Shown: piece after piece, positions 8,571 to 18,001 of the stretch
Numbering within the stretch: the stretch's first letter is position 1
Layout: every line of letters starts with the position of its first letter
Assembly (NCBI RefSeq): GCF_030348825.1
Contig: NZ_JAUCES010000005.1
Coordinates: forward strand, 1,364,001-1,428,000
Source: Fictibacillus sp. b24
Lineage (GTDB): Bacteria > Bacillota > Bacilli > Bacillales > Fictibacillaceae
DNA: 64,000 bases
Direction: 5' to 3'
The notes under the pieces: generated by a model
The model's input: only the letters and a program-made list of their open reading frames with translations
Database searches by the model: none
Told to the model about the DNA's origin: nothing
Translations under genes and position numbers: made by a program

Positions 8571-10223
8571 GTGAGAATTCACATTGTGCAAAAAGGGGAC
8601 ACACTTGACAAAATAGCTGAAAAATACGATGTTCCAGTTCAAGAACTAAGAAGAGCAAATCCTGGTTTCTCCAAAACAGATGTAATCGAGCGGGGGGAAA
8701 AGATTAAAATCCCGATCAAGATGCCTGGAATGAAAAAAGAGCAGCCTATAGTACCAGTGAAAGAAAAACCGGTAGCACCTATACAGGAGGCTCCAAAACC
8801 AGCTCCGGTTAAGCCAGCGCCGATGAAACCAGCACCAATGAAACCGGCACCTATAAAACAAGAAATGAAGCCTGCGCCAATGAAACCGGCACCGATGAAA
8901 CCAGCGCCGATGAAACCAGCCCCGGCTAAGATGGACAAAAAAGACGTGCCGATGAAAAAAGATGTGCCAATGAAAAAAGATGTTGCACCACCAATGAAAA
9001 AAGATGCTCCTATGCAAAAAGATGTACCGATGAAGGCGCATATGAAAGCACCTATGAAGGAACCAATGGCACCCCTTCATGACAAAGATTTTGCCGGAAT
9101 GATGGAGTCTTCAAACCTAGGCCATTATGTTCCGATGGGTTATCCAAATCAGCAGCCAAACATAGCAAATCAGCCAAATATAGCAAACTTGCCAAACATG
9201 GCGAATCAGCCAAATATGGCAAACATGCCAAACATGGCGAATCAGCCAAATATGGCAAACCAGCCTGATGTAGCCAGTAAACATGGGTTGTATCCAGGAA
9301 AAGATGGTTATGGACCTAATAAACATCAATTTTTAATGGAAGAGTCCTCAGGTATGATGCAAAATATGTATGGCTCTATGCCGTCGATGTTTCCTAAGCC
9401 GCAAACGTATTCTCAGATGCCACAAGGTTATGGTATGATGCCTCCTCAAGGATTTAGTGGTATGCCGCAACTTTACGGTGGAGGGTATCCACAAGGAGGT
9501 CAACAAGCGGGTGCTGGAATGCAGCAAGGTGGTTCCATGCCATTCGGTGAATATCCTGATTCAGAAATGGATCAAATGCCAGCTGGAGAATATACACCTG
9601 GTGCTCAACAAGGCATGCAAGGAATGCAGATGGGCATGCAGCAATCGGGTGATATGGGTATGATGCCAATGGGTATGTCTGGGATGCCGCAAATGGGCCA
9701 AATGAGCATGATGCCGATGGGAATGCCAGGAATGCCACAGATGGGCATGATGCCACAAGGCGGAGAGATGTCTCAAATGGGCCAGATGGGTATGATGCCG
9801 ATGGGAATGCCAGGAATGCCACAGATCAGCCAGATGGGCATGATGCCACAGGGTGGAGGAATGCCAGGAATGCCGCAAATGGGTCAGATGGGCATGATGC
9901 CAATGGGAATGCCAGGAATGCCGCAGATGGGTCAGATGGGTATGATGCCACAGGGTGGAGGAATGCCAGGAATGCCGCAGATGGGTCAGATGGGTATGAT
10001 GCCACAGGGTGGAGGAATGCCAGGAATGCCGCAGATGGGTCAGATGGGTATGACGCCACAGGGTGGAGGAATGCCAGTAATGCCCCAAATGGGTCAGATG
10101 GGTATGATGCCTCAAATGATGCCACAAGGTCAAGGAATGGTTAACATGCCTAACCCATATTCACAAGCTCAGTCTCGTGATCTTCAGGAAGATTTTGCGG
10201 AAGAAAACGAAGACGATGAATAG
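8571..10223 (+). CDS. safA: SafA-type spore coat morphogenetic protein, LysM plus repetitive Met/Gln/Gly-rich tail
   Basis: SafA localises to the cortex-coat interface and organises the inner coat with SpoVID. The N-terminus is a LysM domain (IHIVQKGDTLDKIAEKYDV to KIKIPIK, about 2-47) matching the B. subtilis protein start. A Pro/Lys/Ala/Met linker of MKPAP repeats follows (about 75-125), then QPNMAN repeats and a long (G)MPGMPQMGQMGMMPQGG repeat region ending in an acidic tail. I chose GTG 8571 because GGAGGGAG lies 11 bases upstream and it gives the family N-terminus. At 550 aa it is longer than the B. subtilis protein, owing to repeats. CATATACT at 8530 resembles a mother-cell sigma -10, but no good -35 was found. 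Next to nadA, as in B. subtilis. Confidence 0.88.
   Translation: MRIHIVQKGDTLDKIAEKYDVPVQELRRANPGFSKTDVIERGEKIKIPIKMPGMKKEQPIVPVKEKPVAPIQEAPKPAPVKPAPMKPAPMKPAPIKQEMKPAPMKPAPMKPAPMKPAPAKMDKKDVPMKKDVPMKKDVAPPMKKDAPMQKDVPMKAHMKAPMKEPMAPLHDKDFAGMMESSNLGHYVPMGYPNQQPNIANQPNIANLPNMANQPNMANMPNMANQPNMANQPDVASKHGLYPGKDGYGPNKHQFLMEESSGMMQNMYGSMPSMFPKPQTYSQMPQGYGMMPPQGFSGMPQLYGGGYPQGGQQAGAGMQQGGSMPFGEYPDSEMDQMPAGEYTPGAQQGMQGMQMGMQQSGDMGMMPMGMSGMPQMGQMSMMPMGMPGMPQMGMMPQGGEMSQMGQMGMMPMGMPGMPQISQMGMMPQGGGMPGMPQMGQMGMMPMGMPGMPQMGQMGMMPQGGGMPGMPQMGQMGMMPQGGGMPGMPQMGQMGMTPQGGGMPVMPQMGQMGMMPQMMPQGQGMVNMPNPYSQAQSRDLQEDFAEENEDDE
8800..8935. repeat. 15-bp coding repeats in safA (MKPAP)
   Basis: Tandem near-copies of the codons for Met-Lys-Pro-Ala-Pro, about eight in all with one KQE interruption. 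Third-base differences between copies show some age. Confidence 0.85.
9640..10130. repeat. 54-bp coding repeats in safA (18-residue Met/Gln/Gly units)
   Basis: Imperfect tandem units encoding GMPGMPQMGQMGMMPQGG, nearly identical in the last three copies (about 9950-10095) and more diverged upstream. This is a likely site of length polymorphism. The opposite strand stays open here and encodes His/Ser-rich shadow peptides. Confidence 0.88.
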
Positions 10224-11202
10224 GGATGGTAGGGACGGTTTCCAAGGAGATCGTCTTTTTTTAAAAAAGATGAAAGAAATGGGTCTTGAAATCCTTGATT
10301 TCGGGTTCTTCCGTGATAATGTAATTTGGATTAATACTAGGCAAGGTAAGTATGTTCTAAAGGGTTTCAGCCGATCGGAAACATGCAAAAAACAATTAAA
10401 GTTATCTAAACTTTATCATGGTCAAAAACCTAGAATCATGGGAACTTATACCGTTTATCCCAATCAAAAGAAGTCGATGGAGTTTGGAGAATATATATGG
10501 GCAATCATGCCTTTTTATAAAGGAGAAGGACTTCATTTCGGCAATCAATCCGATGTAAGTGCAGGAATGGATGCAATCAGTCGTTTTCATTCTTTTTCAA
10601 AAAACATTCCTTCCTCTGTTTATGATCAATTATCCTCTTATTCACTTTACAAAAAGTGGAGCGATAGGTTTGATACGTTTAAATATCATGCTCAATCAGC
10701 AAAATGGAGTCATCAAATGCAGCCGCTCATTTCTGACATACTAATGTGGGGAAATTGGAGCTTAAAGAATTTTGATCATGATGCAATTGAAGCACTTGAG
10801 AAAAAAGCGCATAAAAGAAAAGAAATTACGCATGGAGATGTGGCACCGCATAACTTTGTAATCAATAAAGAAAAATCCAATAAAGCTTATCTGATTGACT
10901 TTGATCTGTTTGCGGCCGTTCCTCAAGCTTTTGACTGGCTGCAATACGCGAATCGAATCTTACCATTTTGGTATTGGTCTTATGAAAAAATGGAAGAAAT
11001 GGGTAACGAGGATTTCTTGAAAATGTTTACAAAAAGATGGTTTGTCAGTTGTTTAGTCTTTCCTACAGATCTTTATAGGGAGTGGAATAGGGCCTTGAAA
11101 TATCAAGACCAAGGCATGATTGAGGCCGTAACGAGATTTACATTGCGTGATTATTCTCACAGAAAAAAATTTGTTGAGAAAATCATAAAAAAAATGAATT
11201 AA
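10216..11202 (+). CDS. CotS/YsxE-family spore coat protein with aminoglycoside phosphotransferase-like fold
   Basis: Kinase-fold protein related to the spore coat proteins CotS, YsxE and YutH. Visible motifs: the catalytic-loop signature HGDVAPHNFVI (from residue 206) and the metal-binding segment LIDFDLF (Asp228), i.e. the APH/choline kinase pattern. Family members are coat structural proteins; substrate and catalytic activity are unproven. I chose ATG 10216 because it overlaps the safA stop, suggesting translational coupling; a GTG upstream in frame (10177) is deep inside safA. About 328 aa. Its place directly after safA suggests joint expression in the mother cell. YsxE in B. subtilis sits instead next to spoVID, whose product binds SafA. 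Confidence 0.75.
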   Translation: MNRDGRDGFQGDRLFLKKMKEMGLEILDFGFFRDNVIWINTRQGKYVLKGFSRSETCKKQLKLSKLYHGQKPRIMGTYTVYPNQKKSMEFGEYIWAIMPFYKGEGLHFGNQSDVSAGMDAISRFHSFSKNIPSSVYDQLSSYSLYKKWSDRFDTFKYHAQSAKWSHQMQPLISDILMWGNWSLKNFDHDAIEALEKKAHKRKEITHGDVAPHNFVINKEKSNKAYLIDFDLFAAVPQAFDWLQYANRILPFWYWSYEKMEEMGNEDFLKMFTKRWFVSCLVFPTDLYREWNRALKYQDQGMIEAVTRFTLRDYSHRKKFVEKIIKKMN

Positions 11203-11274
11203 ATGACATCCTACATTTAACAGATTATTTAAGACCTTCTCTTGCCAAGCTAATGGTGAAAGGAGGTTTTTCCA

Positions 11275-11862
11275 TTGAATGCATTGATAAAGACACTTAC
11301 CGTAACAATTCTTGCTAGTGGTCTTGTAGGCTGTAACGGTGTAAATGAATCACAGGACAGGAATGACAACGATACTCGCCCAATCGGATATTATTCCAAT
11401 GAGGGAGATAATCGTGGTGATCTTGACCGTGGTAGTGGATTTATTTCTGATATGGCTGACCGAGATGTAAACGATCATGCCTCAACTTACCACGAAGATT
11501 ATGATGGTAAGCTCGCTGAACGTATCGCCAATAAAGTAAACAATATCCGGGGTGTAGACGATGCTCACGTTATTCTTGAGGATAACAACGTCATTGTAGG
11601 AGTAGACACGGATGAGAGTAAAAGGGAAGAACTGACTAAAAAAGTCAGGGAAACCACTGCTAATTTGGCGCCAAATCGTGATGTGAAGGTTGTTTCTGAT
11701 CAAAAAATGGTGAACCGCATTGAGAATGTTGATAATGACCTGCGTGATGGCCGTGCATACACGGAAGTTGAATCAGATGTACGCGGAATCAGTAAAGACA
11801 TCGTAAATGCAGGAAGCGATCTTGGAAATGCTATAAAACGTCCTTTCGAAAACAACCGCTAG
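11275..11862 (+). CDS. coxA: YhcN/YlaJ-family spore lipoprotein, CoxA-like
   Basis: Probable forespore or cortex lipoprotein. The TTG start follows AAAGGAGG. The first 20 residues form a lipoprotein signal ending in the lipobox LVGC, with Cys20 as the lipid-anchored residue. The mature part is acidic and Asn/Asp-rich, then a YhcN/YlaJ-type domain (about 75-145, ERIANKVNNIRGVDDAHVILEDNNVIVGVD). In B. subtilis coxA (yrbB), a spore cortex protein of this family, lies next to safA; synteny supports the symbol, although the kinase-fold gene intervenes here. A strong terminator follows. Confidence 0.72.
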   Translation: MNALIKTLTVTILASGLVGCNGVNESQDRNDNDTRPIGYYSNEGDNRGDLDRGSGFISDMADRDVNDHASTYHEDYDGKLAERIANKVNNIRGVDDAHVILEDNNVIVGVDTDESKREELTKKVRETTANLAPNRDVKVVSDQKMVNRIENVDNDLRDGRAYTEVESDVRGISKDIVNAGSDLGNAIKRPFENNR

Positions 11863-11867
11863 CTTTA

Positions 11868-11914
11868 GAGAACTGTCAAAAGTTTATTCAACTTTTGAGC
11901 AGTTCTTTTTTTGT
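11868..11914 (+). terminator. Terminator after the coxA-like gene
   Basis: Stem AGAACTG...CAAAAGTT / AACTTTTG..CAGTTCT followed by a run of T. Confidence 0.9.
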
Positions 11915-12030
11915 TGAGCGAGAATTAAGTTGATTTCTGGCCAAATTAAGCGTTTTCTAAAGTGTATAAAGCGATTATATAAAGAATTGAGTCGATAATT
12001 GAAAAATATAGGCGATTCGACAAAACACGA
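11915..12030. repeat. Degenerate array with 20-21-bp periodicity
   Basis: Consecutive AT-rich units of 20-21 bp that each begin near AAGCG or CGAT (for example CGATTATATAAAGAATTGAG, then a related unit starting CGATAATTG, then CGATTCGAC). An ATTTCTGG block upstream resembles the reverse complement of the homogeneous arrays at 2743 and 39686. It fills the gap between the coxA-like gene and ruvA; no ORF with an RBS is present. B. subtilis has bofC upstream of ruvA, and none is seen here. Confidence 0.45.
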
Positions 12031-12160
12031 CTCAACCAAAGAGTTCAGCAAATGGGCACACAAAGTAACCAAATTCACTTTTTATAAGGAATTAGGGGGT
12101 GGGCTATGTTACAATGGGGATAGAAACATACGCTCGGTTTAGCGTTAGGGAGAGAAGAAG

Positions 12161-12754
12161 TTGATAGAAAGTATTTCTGGAAATGTAGATTACATAACAG
12201 CAGAATATATAGTATTGAATAATAACGGGATCGGCTATAAAGTGTTATGTCCAAACCCATTTATCTATAAGCTAAACGAACAAAAAACAGTGTATACGTA
12301 TCAATACGTGCGTGAAGATATTCTTGCATTATACGGTTTTAAAAATCGAAAAGAACGGGATCTGTTTTTAAAGTTATTAAATGTTTCAGGTATTGGGCCT
12401 AAAGGAGCACTAGCAATTGTTGCTTTTGGTCAGCCTGAACAAGTAGTGAATGCCATTGAACATGAAGATGAAAAGTTCTTAACGAAATTCCCAGGTGTAG
12501 GAAAGAAAACAGCGCGTCAAATGATTCTAGATTTAAAAGGCAAGCTGTCTATCTTTGCTGATGTTGAAATTACAGAGGGTCTTTTTGCTGAAGTTGAAAC
12601 AGCTGGTGATGAACTTGATGAAGCACTCGAAGCACTGGCTGTTTTAGGATATGGAAGAAAAGAAATCCAAAAGATACTTCCCTCTTTAAAGAAAGAAAAG
12701 ATGTCTGCTAATGAATATGTTAAAGCAGCATTAAAGAAGTTAATGAATGCATAA
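12161..12754 (+). CDS. ruvA: Holliday junction DNA helicase subunit RuvA
   Basis: Tetrameric Holliday-junction-binding protein that loads RuvB for branch migration. In 197 aa: N-terminal OB fold (1-63), two helix-hairpin-helix motifs ([16 protein letters not shown] and [16 protein letters not shown], about 70-125), a linker and a C-terminal RuvB-binding domain. TTG start behind GGGAGAGAAG. 14 bases upstream of ruvB. Confidence 0.95.
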   Translation: MIESISGNVDYITAEYIVLNNNGIGYKVLCPNPFIYKLNEQKTVYTYQYVREDILALYGFKNRKERDLFLKLLNVSGIGPKGALAIVAFGQPEQVVNAIEHEDEKFLTKFPGVGKKTARQMILDLKGKLSIFADVEITEGLFAEVETAGDELDEALEALAVLGYGRKEIQKILPSLKKEKMSANEYVKAALKKLMNA

Positions 12755-12768
12755 GGACGTGAGGATGG

Positions 12769-13770
12769 ATGGAAGAGAGAATTGTTTCTTCAGAGGAACG
12801 TCAAGATGAAGCAAACATCGAGTTAAGCCTGCGCCCTGAAGTGTTAGATGAATACATTGGTCAAACTTCCGTAAAAGATAATTTGCGGATATTTATTAAA
12901 GCTGCAAAGCTCCGCAATGAGCCGCTTGATCATGTCCTGCTTTATGGGCCTCCTGGTCTTGGTAAGACGACCTTGGCTTCAATTATTGCAAACGAGATGG
13001 AAGTTAATTTGAGGACAACCAGTGGTCCTGCGATCGAACGCCCGGGAGATTTAGCAGCCATTCTAACTTCATTAGAACCTGGTGATGTGTTATTTATAGA
13101 CGAGATACATAGACTTTCACGTGCCATTGAAGAGATTTTATATTCGGCGATGGAAGACTTTTGCTTAGACATCGTGATTGGAAAAGGAGAGGTGGCGAGG
13201 TCTGTTCGGCTGGACCTTCCTCCTTTTACGCTTATAGGAGCAACTACAAGAGCCGGGTCTTTGTCAGCTCCGCTTAGAGATCGTTTTGGAGTACTCGCTA
13301 GGCTTGAATATTATAAACCGGATGAACTTGGTGAAATTGTAAGGCGTACCGGTGATGTATTTGGCGTAAAGGTTGATGATTTATCAGCTGAGGAAATTGC
13401 AAGAAGATCAAGAGGAACACCGAGGATCGCAAACCGTCTTTTAAGGAGGGTTCGGGATTTTGTACAAGTGGAAGGCAAAGATACCATTTCGCTGCCCATC
13501 TGCCAAAAAGCACTTGAACTTCTGCAAGTAGACCGTTTAGGTTTGGACCATATTGACCATAAATTATTACTAGGGATCATTCACACGTACAAGGGCGGTC
13601 CTGTCGGGCTAGAGACCATTTCGGCTACAATAGGAGAAGAGTCCATGACGATTGAAGATGTGTATGAACCGTATCTTCTGCAGATTGGTTTTTTACAGCG
13701 TACCCCTCGTGGACGGATGGTAACTGAACAAGCCTATCATTATTTTGGACTGGAGGCGTCCGGAGATTGA
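12769..13770 (+). CDS. ruvB: Holliday junction branch migration ATPase RuvB
   Basis: AAA+ hexameric motor that works with RuvA. 333 aa with Walker [10 protein letters not shown] (from residue 60), Walker B LFIDEIHR, sensor 1 (LIGATTRAG), arginine-finger region APLRDRFG and a C-terminal winged helix ([12 protein letters not shown]). Directly behind ruvA; the stop overlaps the TTG start of the next gene. Confidence 0.97.
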   Translation: MEERIVSSEERQDEANIELSLRPEVLDEYIGQTSVKDNLRIFIKAAKLRNEPLDHVLLYGPPGLGKTTLASIIANEMEVNLRTTSGPAIERPGDLAAILTSLEPGDVLFIDEIHRLSRAIEEILYSAMEDFCLDIVIGKGEVARSVRLDLPPFTLIGATTRAGSLSAPLRDRFGVLARLEYYKPDELGEIVRRTGDVFGVKVDDLSAEEIARRSRGTPRIANRLLRRVRDFVQVEGKDTISLPICQKALELLQVDRLGLDHIDHKLLLGIIHTYKGGPVGLETISATIGEESMTIEDVYEPYLLQIGFLQRTPRGRMVTEQAYHYFGLEASGD

Positions 13771-13958
13771 ATCGGCTCTTAATTATTGCAGGAATCGTTC
13801 TGATTATAATAGGATTAGTAGGTACGTATATTGGCAAACTTCCTGGTGATATGGTTTGGAAAAAAGGAAACACAACTGTTTATTTTCCAATCATGACTTC
13901 CATTATCATCAGTGTTGTTCTTTCCTTGATCTTTATGATTATAGGTCGATTTAAATAG
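13767..13958 (+). CDS. DUF2905 small membrane protein
   Basis: 63 aa with two predicted membrane helices ([20 protein letters not shown] and a C-terminal [16 protein letters not shown]) around the conserved [11 protein letters not shown] loop typical of DUF2905. TTG start overlaps the ruvB stop, with GGAGG-like sequence upstream. Function unknown; the gene commonly travels with ruvAB and queA. Confidence 0.85.
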   Translation: MNRLLIIAGIVLIIIGLVGTYIGKLPGDMVWKKGNTTVYFPIMTSIIISVVLSLIFMIIGRFK

Positions 13959-13976
13959 AAAGCAGGAATACAATAC

Positions 13977-15005
13977 ATGAACGTAAATGATTTTGATTTC
14001 CATCTGCCTGAAGAACTAATCGCTCAGACACCTTTGGAGAACAGAACTTCTTCTAGGCTGATGGTGTTAGATAGATCACAAGAAAAAATTGAGCATAAAC
14101 ATTTTTATGATTTAAAGCAGTCCTTAAAAGAAGGAGACTGCCTTGTTTTAAATGATACACGTGTTCTGCCAGCAAGACTTTTTGGGCAAAAGTCTGATAC
14201 AGGTGCAAAGGTTGAAGTTCTTCTTTTAAAAGAAGAAGGAAACGACACATGGGAGACATTGGTTAAACCAGCAAAGCGCATAAAGCCTGGAACGGAAATC
14301 ACGTTTGGAGACGGACGCTTAAAAGCGGTCTGTACGGGTGAGAGCTACCATGGCGGCAGGCAGTTAAAGTTTATCTACTCAGGGATATTCTATGAACTTC
14401 TCGATGACCTTGGGCAGATGCCGCTTCCTCCTTATATTAAAGAACAGCTTGAAGAGAAAGACCGCTATCAAACGGTTTATGCTGTGCATCAAGGATCAGC
14501 AGCAGCACCGACTGCTGGACTGCATTTTACAACTGAGATGATTGAAGATATTAAAGCGATGGGTGTACATGTTACGTTTATAACGCTACACGTGGGATTA
14601 GGCACGTTTCGTCCTGTGAGTGTAGAAAACATTTTCGAACATGACATGCATGCAGAGTTTTATCAGATTACAAAAGGGACAGCTGAACTACTGAATGAAG
14701 TTAAAGCGGCTGGCGGAAGGATCATTACCGTTGGAACTACGAGTACTCGTACACTTGAAACGGTAGCAAACAAATTTGATGGAGAGTTTAAGGAAGACTC
14801 GGGCTGGACAGATATCTTTATTTATCCGGGATATACGTTTAAAGCGATCGACGGTCTGATCACAAACTTTCATCTGCCGAAATCAACGTTAATTATGTTG
14901 GTGAGCGCATTCGCAACGAAAGATTTCGTTTTAAGAGCATATCATGAAGCCGTTGAAGAAAAGTATCGTTTTTTCAGTTTCGGTGACGCGATGCTTATAC
15001 TTTAA
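13977..15005 (+). CDS. queA: S-adenosylmethionine:tRNA ribosyltransferase-isomerase
   Basis: Transfers and isomerises the ribosyl moiety of SAM onto preQ1-modified tRNA to give epoxyqueuosine. 342 aa, normal length, beginning [16 protein letters not shown] and containing the conserved PTAGLHFT and [10 protein letters not shown]. It is followed by tgt, so the two queuosine steps form one operon continuing from ruvAB. Confidence 0.96.
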   Translation: MNVNDFDFHLPEELIAQTPLENRTSSRLMVLDRSQEKIEHKHFYDLKQSLKEGDCLVLNDTRVLPARLFGQKSDTGAKVEVLLLKEEGNDTWETLVKPAKRIKPGTEITFGDGRLKAVCTGESYHGGRQLKFIYSGIFYELLDDLGQMPLPPYIKEQLEEKDRYQTVYAVHQGSAAAPTAGLHFTTEMIEDIKAMGVHVTFITLHVGLGTFRPVSVENIFEHDMHAEFYQITKGTAELLNEVKAAGGRIITVGTTSTRTLETVANKFDGEFKEDSGWTDIFIYPGYTFKAIDGLITNFHLPKSTLIMLVSAFATKDFVLRAYHEAVEEKYRFFSFGDAMLIL

Positions 15006-16166
<1,161 letters not shown>

Positions 16167-16238
16167 ATAAGATTAGGCCTTTCTGCAAAGCATGCAACAT
16201 TGCTTTAAAGAAATTTTGTCCTTTCTCTGCATTGACAA

Positions 16239-16369
16239 GTTGATTGTAGTGGAAGGTGTGAGACTCCTGCGGGACAAGCGGTCAGGTGAGACCCTTAGGG
16301 CGCAAAGCGGCAAGGGGCTCACCGCCTGCCCCGCGGAAAGCGAAGCACCTGTAACGGAAATCAACCACT
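16239..16369 (+). repeat. GC-rich intergenic repeat, copy B
   Basis: Uninterrupted 131-bp copy between tgt and yajC, with GTTGATTGTAG at the left and GGAAATCAACCACT at the right. The internal inverted repeat CAGGTGAG / CTCACCGCCTG would form a long hairpin. The flank continues with TTCGAAAACAGTCTTT, similar to the right flanks of copies C and D. Confidence 0.9.
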
Positions 16370-16429
16370 TTCAGGAAGCAATGATGTATTCGAAAACAGT
16401 CTTTAACTTATAGAAAGGGGTGAATAAGT

Positions 16430-16699
16430 ATGGGAAATCTTGGAGGAATATTACCGATTATTTTAATGTTTGCTATTTTTTATTTCCTGTTGATCCGACC
16501 GCAGCAAAAAAGACAGAAAGCGGTTCGTGAAATGCAGTCTAATCTGAAAAAAGGCGACAAAGTAGTAACTATCGGTGGATTGCACGGAACGCTGGATAGC
16601 ATTGATGACAATGTTGCAGTTATTCGTTCAAATGATGGTGCAAAACTAACATTTGACCGCAACGCGATTCGTGAAGTAAAAGAAGAAGCTGCTCTATAG
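16430..16699 (+). CDS. yajC: Preprotein translocase subunit YajC
   Basis: Single-pass membrane accessory of the SecDF-YajC complex. 89 aa: N-terminal helix (GILPIILMFAIFYFLLIRP, about 5-23) then a basic cytoplasmic part with the conserved QQKRQK and GDKVVTIGGLHG segments. secD and secF lie 3.4 kb downstream. RBS AAAGGGGTG. Confidence 0.95.
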   Translation: MGNLGGILPIILMFAIFYFLLIRPQQKRQKAVREMQSNLKKGDKVVTIGGLHGTLDSIDDNVAVIRSNDGAKLTFDRNAIREVKEEAAL

Positions 16700-16703
16700 C
16701 AAA

Positions 16704-16738
16704 AAGATAAGACCCGTTATGTAACGGGTCTTATTTAT
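16704..16738. terminator. Terminator between convergent yajC and yrzE
   Basis: Symmetric stem AAGACCCGTTA / TAACGGGTCTT with T-rich right flank; it overlaps the end of the convergent gene and may serve both. Confidence 0.85.
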
Positions 16739-17120
16739 ATGTTTGCTTATGACTACTTAAGTTAACGCCCATAATACCGCCGATCATTGCTAACAGAAGA
16801 AAAAGCCCATGATACATATACTGAGAAGAGTTAAATGTACTTTGGTAACCTAAATATTGAATGAGGAAAACAAGAAAAGAGAACAGAATACTTGTACCGC
16901 CGCCTAAAAGCCAGCCTTTACTTTGTCCTTTTTTTCCAGAAATCATCCCGCCAATAAATAATGATAAAAAAGATAAGCCGATCGTTACCCATTTGAGTGA
17001 TGCTTCTGTCAGTCCGGTAAATCGTAATATCAGTGAAAGAACCAAACTGCATAGCAAAATCATAAGAAGTACTGCTATCAAACCCCGTCCCATAGAAGAA
17101 GCCATATGCTTAATCCCCAT
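16731..17120 (-). CDS. yrzE: YrzE-like four-helix membrane protein (TIGR04086 type)
   Basis: 129 aa and almost entirely hydrophobic, with four predicted helices (about 10-33, 42-62, 70-92, 100-120). Matches the TIGR04086 family by length, helix pattern and the conserved GGMISGKKGQSKGWLLGG loop; B. subtilis has yrzE between yrbF (yajC) and yrbG. RBS AAGGAGG on the minus strand. Function unknown. Confidence 0.75.
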   Translation of the reverse strand: MGIKHMASSMGRGLIAVLLMILLCSLVLSLILRFTGLTEASLKWVTIGLSFLSLFIGGMISGKKGQSKGWLLGGGTSILFSFLVFLIQYLGYQSTFNSSQYMYHGLFLLLAMIGGIMGVNLSSHKQTYK

Positions 17121-17317
17121 CTTTTGATCCTCCTTATTCCTACAAGCTTTCTATATACTTTATTCAGTCTTTTTCAGAATTAGAAGTACAAGCAAGGTAT
17201 TTTCCCTTCAGTTCCCATTTCTTAGTTATTGGCAAAACCTTCGTATCATGTTTTTTCATTTCTGTGCCACACTAACAAATGGAATGTGATGAGAAAGATT
17301 ATGGAAGGAGGGGGATT

Positions 17318-17977
17318 ATGGAGCTTTATACGATTATATTTAGAACGCTTTTTATATATTTTTTAATTATGGTTATCTTTCGTATGATGGGTAAACGAGA
17401 GATAGGAAAATTGTCCATTATTGATTTTGTCGTATCCATCATGATTGCTGAGTTAGCGGTCATATCCATTGAAGATCCGAAAATTCCAATGTTAAATTCC
17501 CTCGTATCCATTTTTGTATTGCTTGGTATTCAGCTTTTGTTAGCTTTAGTCTCTTTGAAGAGCAGAAGAATGAGAGAGATTGTTGACGGAAAACCTTCTT
17601 TAATCATTCGTGAAGGTGAAGTAGATGAAGAAGAAATGAAAAAACAACGATATAATTTTGATGACCTTCTCACACAATTAAGAGAGAACAACATAAAAAG
17701 TTTAAATGAAGTGGAATTTGGTGTTTTAGAAACAACAGGAAAACTATCTGTAATTAAGAAAAATGAAGATTCAAACAAGACTCCGTTCCAGATGATCTTA
17801 CCACTTATATTGGACGGGAAAATGTTAGAGGACAACTTAGAAAAAATGGACAAAACTCCTTTTTGGCTGAGACAAGAGCTGAAAAAAGTTGGTTATAAAG
17901 ATATTAAAACCATTTCCTTCTGCACAATTAACGATGATGGATCACTATATGTTGATGAAATGAATAAGAAAAAATAA
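17318..17977 (+). CDS. yrbG: DUF421 membrane protein (YrbG/YetF family)
   Basis: Three N-terminal helices (about 2-90) with the conserved FLIMVIFRMMGKREIGKLSIIDFVVSI arrangement, then a soluble domain (GKPSLIIREGEVDEEEMKKQRYNFDDLLTQLREN) diagnostic of DUF421/YetF. ATG 17318 chosen because GGAGGGGG lies 8 bases upstream; it gives 219 aa, like the family. Function not established. Convergent with spoVB across a shared terminator. Confidence 0.85.
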   Translation: MELYTIIFRTLFIYFLIMVIFRMMGKREIGKLSIIDFVVSIMIAELAVISIEDPKIPMLNSLVSIFVLLGIQLLLALVSLKSRRMREIVDGKPSLIIREGEVDEEEMKKQRYNFDDLLTQLRENNIKSLNEVEFGVLETTGKLSVIKKNEDSNKTPFQMILPLILDGKMLEDNLEKMDKTPFWLRQELKKVGYKDIKTISFCTINDDGSLYVDEMNKKK

Positions 17978-18001
17978 AACAGCCGAGCGGCTGTTTTATA
18001 C
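17978..18001. terminator. Bidirectional terminator between yrbG and spoVB
   Basis: Palindromic AAAACAGCCGAGCGGCTGTTTT between convergent stops, A/T-rich on both sides. Confidence 0.85.

Noticed and set aside
8639-10133. Long minus-strand ORFs opposite safA (His/Ser- or Gly/Ile-rich, up to 190 aa)
   Set aside because: Shadows of low-complexity coding repeats; the plus strand has the RBS and LysM domain.
12075-12260. Minus-strand ORF upstream of ruvA
   Set aside because: No RBS and overlaps the ruvA start on the opposite strand.
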